Part shown: in pieces, positions 58,831 to 64,000 of the stretch | Layout of the letters: the number at the start of each line of letters is the position of its first letter | How positions within the stretch are numbered: the first letter of the stretch is position 1 | Assembly: GCF_000384295.1 (NCBI RefSeq) | Contig: NZ_KB913037.1 | Location: forward strand, 2,089,975 to 2,153,974 | Length of the DNA stretch: 64,000 nucleotides | Reading direction: 5' to 3' | From: Amycolatopsis balhimycina FH 1894 | GTDB taxonomy: Bacteria > Actinomycetota > Actinomycetes > Mycobacteriales > Pseudonocardiaceae | Program-made: the position numbers and the translations under genes | The notes under the pieces: model-generated | What the model was told of the DNA's origin: nothing | Seen by the model: only the letters and a program-made list of their open reading frames with translations | Database searches by the model: none

Positions 58831-59807
58831 CGGAGTCCTCCTGAGGATTCGTTGCGGAACAGTTCGCCGAGCGGGAGCCGCGGGGAAGGGGCGGCCGGGA
58901 CCGCGGGATAGCCGAACCGGAAGATCGCCTGCGGCACTCCCGGCAGGACCACTTCCGACACCAGCCGGGCCCGGAATCCCGTCAGGTGCAGGGGCTGGGT
59001 GATGACCGACCCGGCGAGCGCCTTCGCCGTCGCGGTCAGCCAGATGCGCTGCAAGGCGGCCCCGGCGGCCAGGTGCTCGGCCCTCGTATCGCCGTCGGTG
59101 CAGACGACCAGCAGGTTCTCCGCGGCCAGCCGGTCGGCCAGCACGACGTCGTCAGGCACCGGAGTATCGGTTCGCACTAGCCCCGCCACCGGCAGGGCCT
59201 CGGAACTCAGGGCTTCCTCGGGGACGCCGTCCCCGGTCACCGTCGTGTGCGCTGTCCACATCGCCAGCTCGCGCTGGTAGCCACGGTCGTCGCGAAGTAC
59301 GCGCGTGGCGAAGCCCAGCAGCTCCGCCAGCTTGTCCAAGTGTGCAGGGGCCGCCACGTGCACTCCCGTCGTCTCCCCTGCCACGACCAGCGCGGCGCGG
59401 ACGCCCGGTGGTACGCGGCCGTGGTAGAACGCACGCCGGTGACTGCGGCGGCGCGCGATGGCTTGGAACAGCGTGTAGTCCTGGGTGGAAGCGGCTTTCG
59501 GACGGCCGATCGTCACCGTGGCGACGACGTCGTCGCCGTCCTGGAACTCGGCGTGGCAGTCCCGGCCGAGGGTGCGGATCGCGAGTTCGAGGTTGGTGAG
59601 CGCGGCACCGCAGGACATCAGCCGGTCACGGCCGAACGGGTCGTGCCGGCGCAACTCGACGGCCCGCCGCTGGAGCAGGTCCACCTCGGTCCCGCGTACC
59701 CGCAGCTGCCACGGCTGGCTGTTGTGCACCGAGGGCGCGCGGCTCACCGCGCGGGCGAGCACGCCGATTTGCTCGTGGGTCAAGGCTGCCGGTGCTGCGG
59801 CGGTCAT
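58827..59807 (-). CDS. Acg-family nitroreductase-like protein (3 of 3)
   Basis: 326 residues from the ATG at 59807, which has GGGAG upstream (an in-frame ATG at 59852 is an alternative). [50 protein letters not shown] and [22 protein letters not shown]. It is first gene of the coupled nitroreductase-ppsA-ABC-MBL operon. Confidence 0.9.
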   Translation of the reverse strand: MTAAAPAALTHEQIGVLARAVSRAPSVHNSQPWQLRVRGTEVDLLQRRAVELRRHDPFGRDRLMSCGAALTNLELAIRTLGRDCHAEFQDGDDVVATVTIGRPKAASTQDYTLFQAIARRRSHRRAFYHGRVPPGVRAALVVAGETTGVHVAAPAHLDKLAELLGFATRVLRDDRGYQRELAMWTAHTTVTGDGVPEEALSSEALPVAGLVRTDTPVPDDVVLADRLAAENLLVVCTDGDTRAEHLAAGAALQRIWLTATAKALAGSVITQPLHLTGFRARLVSEVVLPGVPQAIFRFGYPAVPAAPSPRLPLGELFRNESSGGLR

Positions 59808-59880
59808 CGCGGTCACTCCCGGACGCGGAGTCGGGCGCTCCGCTCTCGTCATGGTGGGACGTCGCGGTGCGCGGCCACCG

Positions 59881-59897
59881 GAGCACAAAGTCCCCGG
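59881..59897. promoter_or_regulatory. DosR-box-like sequence, shared divergent promoter
   Basis: GAGCACAAAGTCCCCGG (reverse CCGGGGACTTTGTGCTC) lies 74 bases upstream of the nitroreductase start and about 85 upstream of the USP. Confidence 0.5.
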
Positions 59898-59979
59898 CTC
59901 CGGCGGAATTCGGCCCCTACCGGCCTTCGCGGGGGTGGCGCACGATCGCCGTGACACCAAAGAGAAAGTGAGACCTGCC

Positions 59980-60444
59980 ATGACTTCGCCGAAACCGCAC
60001 ACGGGCCGCGTAATCGTCGTCGGGACGGACGGCACTCCCCGCGGCGACGCGGCGTTGAGGTGGGCGCTCGACGTGGGCGCGCACGCCGGAGACGTCGTCC
60101 GCGCGATCCTGGTCCGGCCGCGGGATTCGCTGCTGCCGGGCACGTCCTTCGCGATCCAGCCGCACGGCCGAGTGCCGGAGGCAGGCTACTCGCTGGACGA
60201 CCACATCGCCGGCTTGGGCGTCGACACGGCAGCGTCGGTGGAAACCCGCACGGTCCACGGCGACCCCGCGACGGAACTGGTGACCGCATCGGCCGACGCG
60301 GACCTGCTGGTGCTGGGCACCCACCGCGGCGGCGCGGTGTCGGACCTGGTGCTGGGCAGCGTCGGGCGCGAGTGCGTCCGGTTCTCCCGCTGCCCGGTTG
60401 TGGTCATAACCCCGGAGGCGGCCCGCCACCTGATCTCGGCCTGA
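59980..60444 (+). CDS. universal stress protein, second copy
   Basis: 154 residues. VIVVGTDGTPRGDAALRWAL and LLVLGTHRGGAVSDLVLGSVGRECVRFSRCPVVVI (ATP-binding G-2x-G-9x-G-S pattern). AAAGAGAAAGTGAG precedes the ATG. Confidence 0.92.
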   Translation: MTSPKPHTGRVIVVGTDGTPRGDAALRWALDVGAHAGDVVRAILVRPRDSLLPGTSFAIQPHGRVPEAGYSLDDHIAGLGVDTAASVETRTVHGDPATELVTASADADLLVLGTHRGGAVSDLVLGSVGRECVRFSRCPVVVITPEAARHLISA

Positions 60445-60459
60445 CTGATTGTCGAACTG

Positions 60460-60496
60460 GCTGCTGGGCATCGACCTTCGGGGCGTGCCCAGCAGC
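60460..60496 (+). terminator. hairpin after the USP gene
   Basis: GCTGCTGGGC (60460-60469) and GCCCAGCAGC (60487-60496), a perfect 10-bp stem. Confidence 0.65.
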
Positions 60497-60535
60497 TGGT
60501 TGATCGACGATGGGGTTCTGCACTCGACGCCTGGA

Positions 60536-61250
60536 CTACCGGTATGTTGCGATCCACCGTCGCAGCAGGTCGGCTACATACTTCTGTTGCTCGTCCAGGC
60601 TCATCGCCGCTGGAACCTCCTGCTGCACGTGTCGGCCACCCTCCAGCGGTGAGAGATTGTTTGCCGACTGCGTCAAGCGCTTCTGCGAGGACACCGACAG
60701 GCCCAGAGCGGCAGCGATCCCTTTACTACCGCCGAACTCCTCGGACGAGTATTCGTAGATCATGTAGAAGTCCGCTGCGGTGCGCCCGAACCTCCCGTTC
60801 AGCCAAAGAGCGTTCTTGAGACTGTCGCTGGCCTGCACACCGCGCTTGGCTAGTTCGGCGAAGTCGGCGACGTCGTTGCCCACGATGCCGTACCCGATGG
60901 CGATACCGGCCATCACCCAGACATTACCGGCACCGTCGCGGACGCTTCCCTCGCCGAGACCGGACAAGCGTTCGTCCTTCAACTCTCCAGCACCGGCACG
61001 CCATGCACGGAGAACTCCCAGGCCGGTTTGGAATCGCGCTCGCGCCTGCTCCCTCGCGCCTTGGGTCGGTGGGCACTCCCACGACCCACACTCGCAGGCC
61101 GTTCTCACCGGCCTGCCGCATCACACAGCTCGGGAAGAGAATCGCACAGATTTCTATCAGCAAGTCCTCGTCGGCACCCTGGCACAACGCAGGTGCAGGG
61201 AAAGAGATCAGCCGCGCTGTCTCAGCATCGGATCCACTGGCCGCCAAGTG
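60536..61250 (-). pseudogene. unknown protein, probably frameshifted
   Basis: The C-terminal 160 or so residues (ARFQTGLGVLRAWRAG; VADFAELAKRGVQASDSLKNALWLNGRFGRTAADF; SLDEQQKYVADLLRRWIATYR) look like a real helical protein. An upstream frame (AETARLISFPAPALCQGADEDLLIEICAILF..VWVVGVPTDP) appears to be its N-terminus, shifted at about 61060-61080. I do not recognise a family. It lies between the USP and the P-type ATPase. Confidence 0.5.
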
Positions 61251-61272
61251 ACCTCCTGGGTTGGCTGGCAAT

Positions 61273-63957
61273 TTACCCCTTCCGCAGGTGCCGACGGGTG
61301 GCCCAGCGGAACAGCTCGTCCGCGCCCCACACCAGGACCGGCATCGGCAGCATCAGCGCGATCATCCACGCCGGCAACGCCGCCGTCCCGAAGAGCGACT
61401 GCAGCGGCGGCAGGTAGATCAACGCCGCCGCGAAGAGGAGCTCGAACGCGATCCCGCCCAGCAGGAGCCGGTTCGTCGTCAACCCGACGGCCCGCAGGGA
61501 GACGCGCTCCATGCGGGACGCGAACGCCGTGCCGATCTGGCAGAACACGATCGCCGCGAAGCTGGCCGTGGTCGCCTGGAGGTACGCGTGGTGCAGCGGG
61601 GCGCCGGCCGAGACGTCCGCGCCCGGGTGCCAGCCCGCCGCGTACAGCAACGCGAAGAACGCTCCCAGCACCAGAACACCCGACAGCAGGCCCATGATTC
61701 CCCATGCCCGCAGGAGCATCCGGCCGGTGACCACGCCTTCGGACCGGCGTCGTGGCCGGCGGGACATCAGGCCCGGCTCCGCGGGCTCGCGGCCCAAAGC
61801 CAGCGCCGGCAGGGTCTCCGTGCCCAGGTCGATGGCGAGGATCTGCAGCACCGTCAGCGGCAGCGGGATCATCCCGCCCGACACCGCGAACAACAGGAAC
61901 GGCAGCACTTCCGGCACCGCGTGCGCGAAGATGTACAACACGAACTTCCGGACGTTGTCGAACACCCGGCGCCCTTCCCGGACACCCGCGACGATCGTCG
62001 CGAAGTTGTCATCGGTGAGCACGACCGTCGCCGCTTCTTTGGCCACGTCCGTGCCGCCGACGCCCATCGCCACGCCGATGTCCGCACGACGCAATGCCGG
62101 GGCGTCGTTGACACCGTCGCCCGTCATCGCCACGACTTCGCCGCAGTCGCGCAACGCGTCGGCGATGCGCAGCTTGTCCTCCGGCGCGGCACGGGAGAAC
62201 ACGATCTCGCCGCCGGCGGTGAGCGCTTCGTCGAGGGCCGGTTCCGGCATCCGGGAGAGCTCGTCGCCGCTGATCACCCGGTCGGCGCCGATCCCGACGC
62301 GGCGGGCGATCTCCGCGGCCGTCAAGCCGTTGTCCCCCGTCACCACGTGGACGGTGATCCCCGCCGAATGACAGTCCGCAACCGCGGCGGCCACCTCCGG
62401 TCGCGGCGGGTCGACCAAGCCAACGAGCCCGAGCAGGCACAGATCCGATTCCGCTTCGTCACGGCTCCCCGGGACCGACGGCACCTCGCGCCGGGCCACG
62501 GCCAGCACACGCAGCGCCCGGCCCGCCATTTCGTCGACGCGCTCGATGATCCGCTCGCGCAGCGAGTCCGTCAGGGGCACCTCCGCGCCGGTCGCGTCGA
62601 GCGCCGAGGTGCACCGCGGCACCACCTGTTCGGGCGCACCCTTGGTGGCCACGAACAGCACCCCACCCATCAGGTCCACAGTGGACATCCGTTTGAGCCG
62701 GGGGTCGAACGAGTACAGCGTCTTCCGCGCGGCCTCCCGGGTCGCCGGGTCGAGCGCGGTCCCGTGGTCGGCCGCGTAGCCCAGCAGGGCCAGTTCCGTC
62801 GGATCGCCGCTCTCCGAGGCGAGGTCGGCGGTGCTGCAGCGCGCGAGCGACGAAGCCAGCACGCCGGAGTCGTCCAGCGGCTCGCCCACCCCGTCCTGGA
62901 CCTCTTCGACGTGCATCGCGTTGCGGGTCAGGGTTCCGGTCTTGTCGGTGCAGATGACCGTCGTGGAACCCAGGGTCTCCACCGCGGAAAGCCGTTTGAC
63001 CAGCGCGCCCTCCTTGGCCATCGACCGCACCCCGGCGGCCAGCGCTAACGTGATCGTCGGCAGGAGGCCTTCGGGAACGTTGGCGACGAGCAGACCGATC
63101 GCGAACACGAACGCCGCCGACCACGACAGCCCGGCCAGCCAGCCCAGCGGCAGGAACCCGATGCCGACCACGACGGCGACGCCGGCGATCAGCCAGGCGA
63201 CCCGGCGCACCTGCCGTTCGAGGGGGCTTTCCTCGCGCCCCACCCGGGCCGAGAGCGAGGCGATCCGGCCGATCTCGGTGTGCCGCCCGGTGGCGTGCAC
63301 GACCGCGTGGGCGGCGCCGGCGACGCACACCGTGCCGCTGAACACGAGCACCGGCGACTCCAACGGCCGCGTCGCGTCGTCATGAACGTCGGCCATCCGC
63401 GTTACCGGTGCCGACTCTCCCGTCAGCATCGACGCGTCGACGTCGAGGGTGCCTTCCACCAGCCGGGCATCCGCCGGGACGCGGTCGCCCTCGGCGAGCA
63501 CCAGCACGTCCCCGGGCACGATCTCGGTCGCCGGCACGTGCCAGACGCTGCCGTCGCGCAGGACCGCCGCACGGTCGGGCAGGTACCGGCCGAGCGCTTC
63601 CACGGCCTTCTCCGCCTGCTGCTCCTGGACGAACGCCAGCAGGCCGTTGAGCACGATGACCCCGACGATCGCGATCGCGAGGTTCGTCGTCCCGGCGAAC
63701 CAGGCGAGTCCCGCCGCGACCCACAGCAGCAGGGCGAGCGGGTGGATCAGCTGCCGCAGCAGCGCCAGCGGCCACTTCGCCCCGCTGTGGGACGGCAGCG
63801 CGTTCGGGCCACTCACCTGGAGCCGGCGGGCGGCTTCGCGGGCGGTCAGGCCGGTGACGTCGGTGCGCAGATCTCGCAGCAGGCGGGAAACGGGCTCGCG
63901 CGCGTCGACTTCGGGAGCGGCGTCCGCGACGGGTTTCGCCCTCAGGTGCATGGTCAT
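61273..63957 (-). CDS. P-type cation-transporting ATPase (CtpF/P2-like)
   Basis: 894 residues: N-terminal cation-ATPase domain, actuator LTGES, ion motif [17 protein letters not shown] (PEGL), phosphorylation site [29 protein letters not shown] hinge and six C-terminal helices. It resembles mycobacterial CtpF, a DosR-regulon member linked to calcium. The exact ion cannot be read from sequence. ATG at 63957. The remaining 43 bases of the window hold its leader. Confidence 0.93.
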   Translation of the reverse strand: MTMHLRAKPVADAAPEVDAREPVSRLLRDLRTDVTGLTAREAARRLQVSGPNALPSHSGAKWPLALLRQLIHPLALLLWVAAGLAWFAGTTNLAIAIVGVIVLNGLLAFVQEQQAEKAVEALGRYLPDRAAVLRDGSVWHVPATEIVPGDVLVLAEGDRVPADARLVEGTLDVDASMLTGESAPVTRMADVHDDATRPLESPVLVFSGTVCVAGAAHAVVHATGRHTEIGRIASLSARVGREESPLERQVRRVAWLIAGVAVVVGIGFLPLGWLAGLSWSAAFVFAIGLLVANVPEGLLPTITLALAAGVRSMAKEGALVKRLSAVETLGSTTVICTDKTGTLTRNAMHVEEVQDGVGEPLDDSGVLASSLARCSTADLASESGDPTELALLGYAADHGTALDPATREAARKTLYSFDPRLKRMSTVDLMGGVLFVATKGAPEQVVPRCTSALDATGAEVPLTDSLRERIIERVDEMAGRALRVLAVARREVPSVPGSRDEAESDLCLLGLVGLVDPPRPEVAAAVADCHSAGITVHVVTGDNGLTAAEIARRVGIGADRVISGDELSRMPEPALDEALTAGGEIVFSRAAPEDKLRIADALRDCGEVVAMTGDGVNDAPALRRADIGVAMGVGGTDVAKEAATVVLTDDNFATIVAGVREGRRVFDNVRKFVLYIFAHAVPEVLPFLLFAVSGGMIPLPLTVLQILAIDLGTETLPALALGREPAEPGLMSRRPRRRSEGVVTGRMLLRAWGIMGLLSGVLVLGAFFALLYAAGWHPGADVSAGAPLHHAYLQATTASFAAIVFCQIGTAFASRMERVSLRAVGLTTNRLLLGGIAFELLFAAALIYLPPLQSLFGTAALPAWMIALMLPMPVLVWGADELFRWATRRHLRKG

Positions 63958-64000
63958 CGTCAGGAGTTCCTTCGCTTCGGGGTGGCGAGGCCGACCAGGA

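Noticed and set aside
56698..58911. A 737-codon frame opposite PEP synthase
   Set aside because: It is an antisense shadow of a complete, highly conserved enzyme.

Overview
The window is high-GC DNA from a filamentous actinomycete, most likely of the Pseudonocardiales (Amycolatopsis-like). The evidence is pervasive third-position G/C, Tat-exported and ricin-lectin (CBM13) glycosidases, actinobacterial IS630/IS1380 elements, a SEFIR plus XRE/NACHT pair, Acg-type nitroreductases and WS/DGAT acyltransferases. The genus is an inference.

Region 1 (1-14.6 kb) is a decaying catabolic/secreted-enzyme region. It holds two related cassettes of alpha/beta-hydrolase plus short-chain dehydrogenase (301-2010 and 9042-12762). 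The second is extended by an old-yellow-enzyme gene and faces a TetR gene. Three upstream regions share GTCGTAA-type operator sequence. Between the cassettes lie a Tat-exported GH2 beta-galactosidase with a C-terminal CBM13 and a perfect 22-bp terminator stem, plus pseudogene pieces: a GH43-like enzyme, a TPR protein, a tyrosine recombinase with a large internal deletion, and an HxlR regulator.

Region 2 (14.5-22.7 kb) carries a structured retroelement-like remnant, a solitary IS1380 end, and two secreted arabinofuranosidases (GH62 and GH54). Their CBM13 modules are almost identical at the DNA level, and the GH54 gene has a LacI-type operator. An IS630 element with a divergent passenger gene follows, then truncated thiolase, nucleoside-symporter and quinone-reductase fragments meeting at sharp breakpoints.

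Region 3 (22.7-36.9 kb) has a compact FAH-hydrolase/MFS/MBL operon with a divergent TetR gene, and single metabolic genes. It also holds signalling or defence-like genes: a divergent SEFIR/XRE-NTPase pair, an Ltp-family membrane protein, a complete IS1380, and a two-gene module of a Crp-type regulator and a membrane-anchored class III cyclase-like protein.

Region 4 (37-64 kb) looks like a dormancy (DosR/DevR-type) island. It has three Acg-type nitroreductases, two universal stress proteins, CBS proteins, an Rv1733c-like membrane protein, an Rv2004c-like kinase fragment, two WS/DGATs, GAPDH, PEP synthase, a CtpF-like P-type ATPase, SulP, DoxX, a zinc alcohol dehydrogenase and a coupled ABC exporter. 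At least eight sequences resembling the mycobacterial DosR box lie upstream of these genes. The genes would fit a shared role in redox balance, storage lipid, anaplerosis and ion homeostasis under hypoxia.

Single-base frameshifts in G/C runs occur throughout, in otherwise well-conserved genes. Some may be true decay and some may be sequence error. This cannot be settled from the sequence alone.
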